Positions 1 to 8,027 of a DNA stretch of 37,606 bases are shown piece by piece (position 1 is the first letter of the stretch; each line of letters begins with the position of its first letter). Source of the DNA: Candidatus Eisenbergiella merdipullorum (lineage in GTDB: Bacteria > Bacillota > Clostridia > Lachnospirales > Lachnospiraceae); contig DWYY01000063.1 in NCBI GenBank assembly GCA_019118445.1, positions 1 through 37,606 of the forward strand, read 5' to 3'. Both the position numbers and the translations under genes were made by a program. The notes beneath the pieces are model-generated. The model was not told the origin of the DNA. It did no database searches and saw nothing but the letters and a program-made list of their open reading frames with translations.

Positions 1-786
1 ACCGGCCTGCCTGCTTTCTTCCGGGAAGATAGGATCATTCCGGTGATCACCCTGATCCTGTATTTCGGGGAAGAGGAATGGGACAGGCCGGTGCGGCTCC
101 ATGACATGCTGGCCTTTCCGGAGGGAGAGGCAGATCTCCGGCCGCTGGTGCCGGACTATCCGATCCATGTCATCTCCGTCAGGCGGAGCGGCGCAGAGAG
201 GAAAACGGATGGAGGAAGGAACGAAGGCCATGTTTCCGGAATGGATATCAGCCTGCTGCGGACGGAGTTAAGGCAGGTGTTCGGCTTTCTGCAGCATCAG
301 GAGGATAAGGAGGGGCTGAAGCGGTATGTGGAAGAAAACCGTGCCGTCTTTTCCCATATTTCCAGCAATGGGGCGCTGTTTTTGGCGGCGTCGGCGCATG
401 AGACGAGATTGTTGAAGGACTTGAACAGAGAGGAGGAGCATTACGATATGTGCAGAGCATTGGATGAATGGTACGCGGACGGCGTAAATGAAGGAAAGGC
501 GATCGGGGAAAAGATCGGCGAAAAACGAGGCGAAAAGCGAGGAGAAGAGCGAGGAGAAAAAAAGGGGATTTATAAAGGGCTGTCTTCAGCACTGCTGCGG
601 ATCCTGGAAAGGAAGGGCAGCGTGCCGGAAAGCTGTCTGACGTATATTTCCGCCCAGAAGGACATGGACCGGCTGAACCAGCTTCTGGACCTGGCTTTGT
701 CTTCGGAGACGGTTGCGGACTTTGAAAAGAAGGCGGGAATCTTGGCTGCTACGGATTTAAACTCAGAGGAAAATGAGGGGGACTGA
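1..786 (+). CDS. Rpn family recombination-promoting nuclease/putative transposase, 5'-truncated by the window edge (copy 1)
   Basis: The frame is open from base 1, so the GTG at 43 is internal and the N-terminal part lies outside the window. The visible part carries the family's central strand (PVITLILYFGEEEWD) followed by RLHDML. An acidic/basic tandem repeat of four-residue GEKR-type units follows at 505-564, then a C-terminal helical segment (SSALLRILERKG to ETVADFEKKAG). Rpn proteins (PD-(D/E)XK, transposase_31-like) are DNA endonucleases that raise RecA-independent recombination; that is family knowledge. The catalytic acidic residues of this copy are upstream and cannot be checked. From base 87 onward it is nearly identical to a second copy 5,404 bp downstream. 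That second copy is broken, so this may be the functional one. Confidence 0.8.
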   Translation, partial: TGLPAFFREDRIIPVITLILYFGEEEWDRPVRLHDMLAFPEGEADLRPLVPDYPIHVISVRRSGAERKTDGGRNEGHVSGMDISLLRTELRQVFGFLQHQEDKEGLKRYVEENRAVFSHISSNGALFLAASAHETRLLKDLNREEEHYDMCRALDEWYADGVNEGKAIGEKIGEKRGEKRGEERGEKKGIYKGLSSALLRILERKGSVPESCLTYISAQKDMDRLNQLLDLALSSETVADFEKKAGILAATDLNSEENEGD

Positions 787-861
787 CCATTCTTCCCCAT
801 TGGCAGTGACTCATGCGAGGTCTATTCGATTTTAGCCAGTCGCCCTCATTTCAACGACATA

Positions 862-1734
862 TTATTCTATTCCCAGTTGAGCTTCCGCTTCTTTTATCAT
901 TTTGTCCGTTGGCAATTGATCCGGCAATGTATTTTTCATGCCCAGCGCCTCATATTTTGAAGCGGCATAATTATGATATGGCAAAACCCGTACTCTTATA
1001 ATATTTTTTAATTTTGAGAGAAAATCAGCAATTTTTCCTATTTGATTATCATTCCAGCCAGGCACATAAGGAACCCGGATTTCAATTTTACAGTTTTTGC
1101 GATCAAGATATTTCAAATTTTCAAGAATTACTGTGTTGGGCTGCCCGGTGCATTTTATATGCACATCCTCGTCAATTGCTTTTATATCATACAGAAAAAC
1201 ATCTGTGTAAGGCATGACCTTGTCTAATGCTTCCCTCGCAACAAAACCGCAAGTATCAACCGCAGTAGATACCGCTTCTTTTTTCAATTCTTTTAGTAAT
1301 TCAGAGCAAAAATCTGCCTGGGCCAGACACTCTCCGCCGGAGAGCGTAACACCGCCGCCCGAATGATCATAAAAATCTCTGTCTTCCAAAAGAAGAGGCA
1401 TAAGTTCTGATACGGTGAACTCCTTGCCATACAATTTCAAAGCATTACCAAGACAGACCTCCTCGCATTGTCCGCATTCTATGCATAAATTACGGGTAAA
1501 TATATGTACGGAATTTTTTATTTCATGAGCTTTTGGCGGACAAATCTTTACACATTTACCACATCCGACGCATTTGTGTTCATAATAAGCAATTTGGGGT
1601 TGAAAGGATATTCCTTCCGGATTATGGCACCATACACATTTCAGAGGACATCCTTTCAAAAAAACCGTTGTTCTTATTCCGTTGCCGTCATGAACCGCAA
1701 AGCGCTTAATATCTGAAATCACTGCCTTTTTCAT
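862..1734 (-). CDS. Glycyl radical enzyme activating enzyme (radical SAM, two ferredoxin-type 4Fe-4S clusters)
   Basis: 290 residues. It uses S-adenosylmethionine and a 4Fe-4S cluster to abstract hydrogen from the glycine of the partner enzyme encoded just upstream. Visible: the radical SAM motif Cys29-x3-Cys33-x2-Cys36 (CPLKCVWC) after GNGIRTTVFLKG; two ferredoxin-like motifs (Cys55, 58, 61, 65 and Cys84, 87, 90, 94), which mark the PFL-activase-like class with auxiliary clusters; and the SAM-binding SGGE motif. It starts at ATG 1734, 27 nt after the stop of the glycyl radical enzyme gene, so the two are almost certainly cotranscribed. AAGGTG is a weak ribosome binding site. The family assignment is firm; the partner's substrate is not known. 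Confidence 0.95.
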   Translation of the reverse strand: MKKAVISDIKRFAVHDGNGIRTTVFLKGCPLKCVWCHNPEGISFQPQIAYYEHKCVGCGKCVKICPPKAHEIKNSVHIFTRNLCIECGQCEEVCLGNALKLYGKEFTVSELMPLLLEDRDFYDHSGGGVTLSGGECLAQADFCSELLKELKKEAVSTAVDTCGFVAREALDKVMPYTDVFLYDIKAIDEDVHIKCTGQPNTVILENLKYLDRKNCKIEIRVPYVPGWNDNQIGKIADFLSKLKNIIRVRVLPYHNYAASKYEALGMKNTLPDQLPTDKMIKEAEAQLGIE

Positions 1735-1761
1735 ATCGTCACCTTATACCTTATCATTATA

Positions 1762-3894
1762 TTATCCTTCCTCCATACTGCGGATTAAATTATTCTGCAT
1801 TTCGACATCCAAATCTGTAAAATAGACGTTCCAGCCGCATAATCTTACCTGTAGATTTCTGTATTTGTCCGGCTTCTGTTGTGCTTCTTTCAGTGTTTCT
1901 GGACTTACGACGTTGATGTGGGTTGCAAAGCCCCCCTTTGACAAATAAGTCTCTAACAAATGGATCATAATATGAATTCCTTCATCCCCTGAAACGACGG
2001 AGGGGTGTAAGGACAAATCCAGAACTGACCCGTTGGGGACAAGACTGTAATCGAACTTTGTAACGGAGTTTATCATACCTGTAATCCCCTTCTTATCCAT
2101 TCCAACGCTTGCGCATAAATTTTTGGAAACAGGCTCCCCGGCAAATCTTCCATCCGCCGATGCGCCTAACTGTTTTCCATAAGGTATAATCCAATCAATG
2201 GAAAACAGTCCCATCCGATAAACCCCGCCGCGGCCATTTGGCTTATGATTGATACATTCAGCCATATGCAGCAGCAAATCCTTTGTTAGACAGTCAGCTT
2301 CCGGATCATTATTTCCATATTTGGGACATTTATCCCGCATTGTCTTACGCAGAGTTTCGGCATTCTTCCAATTATTTTTCAGCGTATGCTTTAATTCCTC
2401 CATAGAAATGATTTTTTGTTCAAATACAGCTTTTTTGATCGCCATAAGCTCGTCAACCGTCGTTGCGATTCCAAAGGCGCAAATGGAGGAGTTGTTATAT
2501 TTTGCTCCGCCCGCGTAAGCGTCTCTCCCTCTTTCCATACAGCTTTGAAATGTGGCGGACAAAATTGGAGAGTGAATAATATTCGGATATTGACGTTCGA
2601 TGGCATTGATTTCTGCCATTGAAACTTTCGTCCATTCCTTTAATTGTTTTTTAACTGCGGCGTAAAAGCTTTCAAAGTCCGCAAATTCTTCTCCAAAATC
2701 GATTCCTATTCTATTCTCACAATGAAATTTTTTACCTCTGTTTAGCACCACCTCCACTGCCATTGGCATATTAATCCCTCCATTTAAAGTGCATGGAATT
2801 TCCTTGCCGGCCGCAGCAGGCTCATAACATCCGATAATGGTGTGGTTTTTGGCGTCTTCCCTCTCTATACCAATCCCTTCCAACGCTTTTGTGGCAAGCT
2901 CGTCATTGATAAACACAAAACTGTTGTTTCCGTTTCGAATGGAATCCATGACCATTTTATAAAGCCTGATCGGAGTGTTCGCCGTACATTTGATATGTAT
3001 TTTAAGGTCGGGAACATTCAGCTTTCTATACTCTTCCAGAATCAAGTAGGTAAATTCATTTGTATTTGTGCCAATGTAAAAAGGTATATTCGCAATAACT
3101 TTCATGGAATTCCATTTATAGAAAAAATATTCTATTAACTGGCGGATGTCCGCTTTGCTGTACAGGCCGCTTTCCATGTCATGTCTGTAATAGGGAAACA
3201 GGATATCATCAAGAGCGCCCAGGGAACGAACATTTTCTCCTTCTACCCAGGACTGTGCCGTGTAGTATAAAAAATACAATTGCATTGCCTCTGCAAGGGT
3301 TTCCGGTCTTCTTTTCGTTAATGACTCCAGATTACGAGCAGCAAACTGAGCGTTATCGGATAACACTTCCGATGCTTTATCACGCAATCTTTCCGTGAAG
3401 ATCAGGATTCCTTCATAAGCATATTTTACGGACAGATAGAATTCTCTTTGCTCTGACGGGAGGGAAGCTGCTCTCAGACACTCTTCCGCCCGCTTTATGA
3501 TACCAGGTATTCCATGCTCAAAAACGGTACCCCAATCCGGCATTGTATGACCAAAATCACAATCTGCAAAAAATGCCCCTTCTTTCTGCATGCGTGCGGC
3601 TTCCGGGCTGCATGTCTTATACTTTTTATATTCCTCATCCCTTAATTTGACAGGCGGAAAGGTAACATCTGCAAGGTCGGCAAAAATATCATTGGGATTT
3701 ATAAATAAACGAACATGCTCAAAATAATACTTGATTGCTTTGCCCATCCCTATCTGTTTCGATTTTTCAGAACAGTAAACCCCTTTCAGTTCTCTGTATA
3801 GATCCTTGGACTGCTCCTGATCCACAAGAGTCTTGACCCTGGTATATTGACCATCCATGGCATGTTTGCTGTGATCAAAGTCTGTAATTTTCAT
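1762..3894 (-). CDS. Glycyl radical enzyme (PFL-like family), substrate unknown
   Basis: 710 residues, rather short for the family: PFL is about 760, and the diol dehydratase and choline lyase types about 790-850. Two hallmarks are present: the thiyl-radical motif GCYEP with Cys356 and Glu358, and the C-terminal glycyl radical loop RLCGW with Gly687, 23 residues from the end. A Cys-x-Glu motif is typical of lyase, dehydratase and decarboxylase GREs rather than pyruvate formate-lyase, which has Cys-Cys. The radical loop reads RLCGWNVYF, not the RVSGY of PFL. It starts at ATG 3894 behind AGGAGG, is followed by its activase, and lies divergent to an AraC regulator, which suggests substrate-induced expression in anaerobic conditions. 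There is no microcompartment gene or transporter beside it. I do not recognise the exact subfamily. Confidence 0.92.
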   Translation of the reverse strand: MKITDFDHSKHAMDGQYTRVKTLVDQEQSKDLYRELKGVYCSEKSKQIGMGKAIKYYFEHVRLFINPNDIFADLADVTFPPVKLRDEEYKKYKTCSPEAARMQKEGAFFADCDFGHTMPDWGTVFEHGIPGIIKRAEECLRAASLPSEQREFYLSVKYAYEGILIFTERLRDKASEVLSDNAQFAARNLESLTKRRPETLAEAMQLYFLYYTAQSWVEGENVRSLGALDDILFPYYRHDMESGLYSKADIRQLIEYFFYKWNSMKVIANIPFYIGTNTNEFTYLILEEYRKLNVPDLKIHIKCTANTPIRLYKMVMDSIRNGNNSFVFINDELATKALEGIGIEREDAKNHTIIGCYEPAAAGKEIPCTLNGGINMPMAVEVVLNRGKKFHCENRIGIDFGEEFADFESFYAAVKKQLKEWTKVSMAEINAIERQYPNIIHSPILSATFQSCMERGRDAYAGGAKYNNSSICAFGIATTVDELMAIKKAVFEQKIISMEELKHTLKNNWKNAETLRKTMRDKCPKYGNNDPEADCLTKDLLLHMAECINHKPNGRGGVYRMGLFSIDWIIPYGKQLGASADGRFAGEPVSKNLCASVGMDKKGITGMINSVTKFDYSLVPNGSVLDLSLHPSVVSGDEGIHIMIHLLETYLSKGGFATHINVVSPETLKEAQQKPDKYRNLQVRLCGWNVYFTDLDVEMQNNLIRSMEEG

Positions 3895-3938
3895 AAGATT
3901 TTCCTCCTGGCGGTCTGCCTTTTCTTTTTCTTATGCGG

Positions 3939-3967
3939 ATTATATATTACTTATTTTAGCGATGCAA
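3939..3967 (-). promoter_or_regulatory. Predicted promoter of the glycyl radical enzyme operon
   Basis: Read on the minus strand: a weak -35 (TTGCAT, 3962-3967), a 17-nt spacer and a consensus -10 TATAAT (3939-3944). It lies about 45 nt upstream of the enzyme start. A poor -35 with a good -10 suits a promoter that needs an activator, consistent with the divergent AraC gene; that link is inference. Confidence 0.5.
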
Positions 3968-4007
3968 TCCACAGAAAATACAGGATGGATTTTTCAAACA
4001 TTTTTTC

Positions 4008-4035
4008 TTGACATAATGGAATTTTATATTATGAT
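4008..4035 (+). promoter_or_regulatory. Predicted promoter of the AraC-type regulator
   Basis: TTGACA at 4008-4013, a 16-nt spacer, TATGAT at 4030-4035. The start codon at 4057 is preceded by GGGAGGG. Its -35 lies about 40 bp from the opposing promoter's -35, so both could share an operator. Confidence 0.6.
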
Positions 4036-4056
4036 GAATACAAGGGAGGGTTTATT

Positions 4057-4815
4057 ATGGAAGAAAATCTGACTGTCTCAGAAATACACAGGGTATTTGA
4101 GGGGGAATTTAATCCCGATGTTTTGAAGAAGAAAAGCTATGGCAGATATACGGATGGTTTCGTGTACTTTTTAGCAGGAGAAGCAGAATATATCTTTGAC
4201 GGTTATTCTTTTGTGACTGACTCCGGAAGTTTCTTTTATTTGTCAAAAAACAGTATTTACGAAATCCGAATATTGAAACAGAGCAAGTTTATATGTATTG
4301 ATTTTGACTTTGACAGAAACGGATCAAGCTGTGTTTTTAAAAACGTTTCGCCTACTGTGAAAAGTGAATTCATCCGAATATTTCATATATGGAACACCAA
4401 AAGCTCGTGGTTCAGGTCTCAGTCACTCAGCATAGTATACAGTCTGTACACCTTGGCAATCAAATCCCAGAACAAAAAATATGCGAAACAGAATCAGCTA
4501 TTCTCAAAAACGATCTCCTACATTTTAGAAAAATATACTGATCCGGAGTTATCTGTGCGGGAAATCGCCCAACAGTTCAGTATTTCCGAGGTCCATCTGA
4601 GAAGAATTTTTAAAGGGGCTCTAAATACGACGCCAACAAAATATATTAGTTTTCTACGTTTGGAAAAGGCAAAAAACATGCTGGCTTTCTCAAATTACAC
4701 CATTGCTGAAATCTCTCTTTCCGTAGGCTTTGAGGATTCCTATTACTTCAGCAGATTTTTCAAAAAAGAAACAGGGGTTTCTCCTTCAGAGTATAAAAGA
4801 CTTCACTCAGGCTGA
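4057..4815 (+). CDS. AraC/XylS family transcriptional regulator
   Basis: 252 residues. Residues about 1-110 look like a cupin-type sensing domain (AGEAEYIFDGYSFVTDSGSF). The last 100 residues carry the two helix-turn-helix motifs of the family: SVREIAQQFSISEVHLRRIF, and TIAEISLSVGFEDSYYFSRF followed by KKETGVSPSEYKR, the classic AraC signature end. It is divergent from the glycyl radical enzyme operon across a 162-bp gap. It is therefore the likely local activator, responding to the enzyme's substrate or a related small molecule (inference). A start at 4057 is well supported by a strong Shine-Dalgarno sequence. Confidence 0.93.
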   Translation: MEENLTVSEIHRVFEGEFNPDVLKKKSYGRYTDGFVYFLAGEAEYIFDGYSFVTDSGSFFYLSKNSIYEIRILKQSKFICIDFDFDRNGSSCVFKNVSPTVKSEFIRIFHIWNTKSSWFRSQSLSIVYSLYTLAIKSQNKKYAKQNQLFSKTISYILEKYTDPELSVREIAQQFSISEVHLRRIFKGALNTTPTKYISFLRLEKAKNMLAFSNYTIAEISLSVGFEDSYYFSRFFKKETGVSPSEYKRLHSG

Positions 4816-5233
4816 TTACCTGATTACAGGTAAAATCTTTAGGAAGAAATGTTCAGGGAGGTGTTTCTGCTTATGCCAGGGCATTCGTGAAACAGCCCTG
4901 ACCTGCGCAAAAAACAGCCTTGACCTGCGCAAAAAAGGAATTGCATATTTCGGCGCAGTATGCTAAGATTCCTGTAATTGACAGAAGCTTCCTGCATCCG
5001 CCAGGAAGAATCATATTCTCGAAAATAATTCTTTACTTACACAATTTTTCTGAAAATTGTGTTCTTCCGGAACGTCTCGTTCCACAATTCCGATCAGGGA
5101 AAATGACAACCGAAAATGGCAGACGGGCGGCAGGCAGGGACACTGCGGAGCGCTGTTTTGACAGCGGTTTTCAGGGCGGATCTGATCGCGGCCTCATGTC
5201 CTGCCGTGTATCATGAACGAAAGGATTAGACGC
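4816..5233. other. Gene-free stretch after the AraC gene: hairpins and a 22-bp tandem duplication
   Basis: Directly after the AraC stop is a weak hairpin (TTACCTG/CAGGTAA, 4816-4833) that could act as a poor terminator. A near-perfect 22-bp tandem duplication (unit ACAGCCCTGACCTGCGC plus As) spans 4892-4936. Two further hairpins follow: a 10-bp perfect stem ACACAATTTT/AAAATTGTGT at 5039-5062, and GGAACG/CGTTCC at 5069-5083. Neither has a convincing T-tract. No coding signal was seen. The stretch leads into the second Rpn copy. Confidence 0.6.
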
Positions 5234-6212
5234 ATGGGAAAAAACGATGTCGCTCTCAGTTCCTATTTCTCAGCCCCGCAGATCTTTGCGGATCTCTTCA
5301 ACGCCTGGATGTATGGCGGAAGGCAGGTGATCGCTCCAGAAAGCCTGACGGCGGAAGATCCCGTCCAGCCCCGGCCGGAATACGCGCGGCCCTATAAGCA
5401 TGTCAGGAATGTGGTGAAAATGTATCAGAAGGACGGCGTGCAGCTGGTGCTCCTTGGCATAGAAAACCAGGAAAAGATTGATTACAGCGCGCCGGTGCGG
5501 CTCCATGACATGCTGGCCTTTCCGGAGGGAGAGGCAGATCTCCGGCCGCTGGTGCCGGACTATCCGATTCATGTCATCTCCGTCAGGCGGAGCGGCGCAG
5601 AGAGGAAAACGGATGGAGGAAGGAACGAAGGCCATGTTTCCGGAATGGATATCAGCCTGCTGCGGACGGAGTTAAGGCAGGTGTTCGGCTTCCTGCAGCA
5701 TCAGGAGGATAAGGAGGGGCTGAAGCGGTATGTGGAAGAAAACCGTGCCGTCTTTTCCCATATTTCCAGCAGCGGGGCGCTGTTTCTGGCGGCATCGGCG
5801 CATGAGACGAGATTGTTGAAAGACCTGAACAGAGGAGGAGCATTACGATATGTGCAGAGCATTGGATGAATGGTACGCGGACGGCGTAAATGAAGGAAAG
5901 GCGATCGGGGAAAAGATCGGCGAAAAACGGGGCGAAAAGAGAGGTGAAAGACGAGGCGAAAGGAAGGGTGAAAAACGGGGCGAAAAGAGGGGAATTTACA
6001 AAGGGCTGTCTTCGGCGCTGTTACGGATCCTGGAAAAGAAGGGCAGGGTGCCGGAAGAATGCCAGACTTATATCTCATCCCAGAAAGATACGGAAAAGCT
6101 GAACCGGCTGCTGGATCTGGCTTTGTCTTCGGAGACGGTTGCGGACTTTGAAAAGAAGGCGGGGATATTGGTTTCTACAGATTTAGACTTAGGAAAAAAT
6201 GGGGAAAATTGA
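5234..6212 (+). pseudogene. Rpn family nuclease/putative transposase, internally deleted and frameshifted (copy 2)
   Basis: The start at ATG 5234 (MGKNDVALSSYFSAPQIFAD) is preferred over ATG 5213 because AAAGGA lies 8 nt upstream. The N-terminal half shows the family's features, including LLGIENQEKIDYS with the E-x-Q that aligns with the nuclease active site in this family. Two lesions are visible. First, the reading jumps from IDYSAPVR straight into RLHDML, omitting the segment that in copy 1 contains PVITLILYFGEEEWD; the join falls on a shared GCCGGTGCGG. Second, a 2-nt loss at about 5832 (copy 1 reads GAACAGAGAGGAGG, copy 2 GAACAGAGGAGG) shifts the frame, ending the first part at 5869. The C-terminal part reopens at 5850-6212. 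The GEKR-type repeat has two more units than copy 1. Confidence 0.82.
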
Positions 6213-6234
6213 AGCTGGTAAGTGTGTGCCACAG

Positions 6235-6263
6235 AAAAACCTCCGCTTTCGCGGAGGCTTTTC
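6235..6263 (+). terminator. Rho-independent terminator after the Rpn pseudogene
   Basis: Perfect 7-bp stem CCTCCGC/GCGGAGG (6240-6246 and 6251-6257) with a TTTC loop, preceded by five As and followed by CTTTTC. Confidence 0.85.
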
Positions 6264-6394
6264 TGTCTTATGAGGGGGGAGATAGTGTAACAATAGGTGT
6301 TGTTCATCTATCTGTCATTTATGATACAGGAAAAATGTGTCAGGAATGTGTCTGATTTCAAAAAAACCTATAAAGTTTCTGAAGGATTTCTTTA
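6264..6394 (+). repeat. 131-nt repeat unit R1 with a conserved hairpin
   Basis: Matches 6475-6605 without gaps, differing at only about a dozen sites. Both units follow a terminator hairpin of unrelated stem sequence. Inside, AGATAG (6280-6285) pairs with CTATCT (6308-6313) and AACAA (6289-6293) pairs with TTGTT (6300-6304), giving a two-part stem with an internal loop. A structured RNA or 3'-end element is possible; function unknown. Confidence 0.8.
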
Positions 6395-6446
6395 AAAACT
6401 GAAAAATTTCGTTGTGATGTGCAAAAACAGATTCAGGACAGACAGA

Positions 6447-6476
6447 AGGCCCCTGCGCAATGCAGAGGCCTTTTTG
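6447..6476 (+). terminator. Rho-independent terminator between the two repeat units
   Basis: Stem GGCCCCTGC/GCAGAGGCC (6448-6456 and 6462-6470), one mismatch, 5-nt loop, then TTTTT. No recognisable gene ends just upstream, so it may belong to the repeat or end a short untranslated RNA. Confidence 0.75.
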
Positions 6477-6605
6477 TCTTATGAGGGGGGAGATAGTGTA
6501 ACGATAGATGTTGTTCATCTATCTGTCATTTATGATACAGGAAAAATGTGTCCTAAGTATGTCTGATTTCAAAAAAAGCCATAAAATTTATGAAGGTTTT
6601 CTTTA
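6475..6605 (+). repeat. 131-nt repeat unit R2
   Basis: Second copy of R1 at a constant offset of 211 bp. The hairpin is kept: AGATAG 6491-6496 with CTATCT 6519-6524, and AACGA 6500-6504 with TTGTT 6511-6515. The one stem change relative to R1 (A to G) turns an A-U pair into G-U, so pairing is preserved. Confidence 0.8.
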
Positions 6606-6732
6606 TTTTCCCTTAAAATGAAGCAAAAGATGGAAAACTTATTCGTCCGATTTCGAGAAAAAATATGGGAATCGGCTCAATAATGTGATAGAATTCCAGT
6701 TGATTATAACGGTTGACGGAGGTCAGGGAAAA

Positions 6733-8022
6733 ATGAATGTGAAGTACAAAATGAAAAAACTGGGGAAGCATCCCCTGATCCAGCTTCTGGCACGGAGTAA
6801 GGGAAATCCGAGAACGCTGGTGCTCATTGAGCCTCTGTGGGGAATCCCGTATAATCTCATTGCTCCCTTTGCCACACTGTATATGTATACCCAGGGGATC
6901 ACGGATGTTCAGATCGGGCTGATCCTGTCCATATCCATGTTCATTCAGGTGTTCTTTTCCTTTTTCGGAGGGATCCTGACTGATAAGCTTGGGCGGAAAT
7001 TCACCACGATGCTGGGCGATTTTTTCGGGTGGGCGGTGGCCTGCCTGATCTGGTCCCTATCGAATAACTTCTGGCTTTTCCTGGCGGCTGCTATTCTGAA
7101 CAGCTTTGAGCAGATCAATCAGACTGCATGGTACTGCCTGCTGATCGAGGATGCGGAGCCTGAGGATTTGGTGGGACTGTACACCTGGGTGAACATCGGC
7201 GGCCTGATCGCGGTCTTTTTTGCTCCTCTTTCCGGTCTGTTCATCAATTCCTATTCCGTCGTGCCGGTCCTTAGGGTACTGTATCTGGTCTTTTCTGTGA
7301 CCATGGTGCTGAAGACGCTGATCACATTCCGGTTCTGCCGGGAAACCGGGCAGGGAAAGATCCGCAGGGCTGAGACCAGAAAGGTTTCCATCCTGCATAT
7401 GCTTGCGGAATACAGGCATCTGATCCCCAGAGTGCTGAAGGATAAGGGGGTAATGAAGGCGGTTGCCGTATCGGTGATCCTGTATATCACCAACATGGTC
7501 AGCACCAACTTTTTCAGTCTGTACGTTACGCAGCGGCTTGGTATTTCGGATCAGTATCTGGCGCTGTTCCCGATCCTGAACGCGGCGGTGATGCTGCTCT
7601 TTATGGTAGTGATCCAGCCCCGCATGAACAGCGTGAAGTTCCGGCTTCCTCTGTGGTGCGGACTTACCCTGTACGCGCTTGCCGTTTCTGTGCTGATCTT
7701 TGCTCTGGTGGGACATCTGGCCTTCGTGATCCTTTATGTGTTCGTCTGGGCTGCGGGAGGAGCTCTGGTGACGCCCCGCAAGGACGCGCTGATCCAGCTG
7801 AATATCAATCCGCAGGAACGGGCCAGGATCAATGCCCTGATCATGGCATCCACCATCGCCCTGTCATCCCCCTTCGGTTATTTTGCGGGATGGCTCTCCA
7901 GCAGGGACCGCCGCCTGCCGTTCGTGTTCGTGGTCGTCCTGTTCCTTACGGCGATGGTGATCGTCGGGCAGATTCGGGAACCTAAGCTGGGGCAGGAATC
8001 AAATGATCGGGAAAAGGAGTGA
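6733..8022 (+). CDS. Major facilitator superfamily transporter
   Basis: 429 residues from ATG 6733, chosen because GGAGG (6718-6722) lies 10 nt upstream; an in-frame GTG at 6685 would add 16 residues with no ribosome binding site. It has about 12 hydrophobic segments, with the MFS signature between helices 2 and 3 (GGILTDKLGRKFTTMLGD). A second, weaker equivalent lies in the C-terminal half, where GYFAGWLSSRDRR precedes the last helix. It is an inner-membrane secondary transporter; the substrate (drug, sugar or other) cannot be told from sequence. The next gene starts 5 nt after the stop, so the two are probably cotranscribed. Confidence 0.9.
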   Translation: MNVKYKMKKLGKHPLIQLLARSKGNPRTLVLIEPLWGIPYNLIAPFATLYMYTQGITDVQIGLILSISMFIQVFFSFFGGILTDKLGRKFTTMLGDFFGWAVACLIWSLSNNFWLFLAAAILNSFEQINQTAWYCLLIEDAEPEDLVGLYTWVNIGGLIAVFFAPLSGLFINSYSVVPVLRVLYLVFSVTMVLKTLITFRFCRETGQGKIRRAETRKVSILHMLAEYRHLIPRVLKDKGVMKAVAVSVILYITNMVSTNFFSLYVTQRLGISDQYLALFPILNAAVMLLFMVVIQPRMNSVKFRLPLWCGLTLYALAVSVLIFALVGHLAFVILYVFVWAAGGALVTPRKDALIQLNINPQERARINALIMASTIALSSPFGYFAGWLSSRDRRLPFVFVVVLFLTAMVIVGQIREPKLGQESNDREKE

Positions 8023-8027
8023 AATGT

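Larger units (their letters stand above)
6213..6732. other. Gene-free stretch with two terminators and a 211-bp-period repeat
   Basis: Holds the terminator of the Rpn pseudogene, two copies of a 131-nt repeat (annotated separately), a second terminator and the leader of the MFS gene. Two minus-strand reading frames begin inside the repeat with the same first residues only because the repeat is duplicated; neither looks like a protein gene. Confidence 0.7.

Noticed and set aside
813-1227. Short plus-strand frames at 813-1001, 1014-1217 and 1042-1227
   Set aside because: All lie antisense to the activase gene or in its 3' region and lack ribosome sites or natural composition.
5039-5083. Two hairpins before Rpn copy 2 considered as terminators or an attachment site
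   Set aside because: No T-tract follows either hairpin and no matching sequence is seen at the other end of the module, so neither role is supported.
6068-6518. Two minus-strand frames (6068-6307 and 6315-6518) sharing the N-terminus MNNxYxYTISPLIRQK
   Set aside because: The shared start comes from the duplicated non-coding repeat; the remainder is unrelated, one runs back into the Rpn gene antisense, and neither has a ribosome site.
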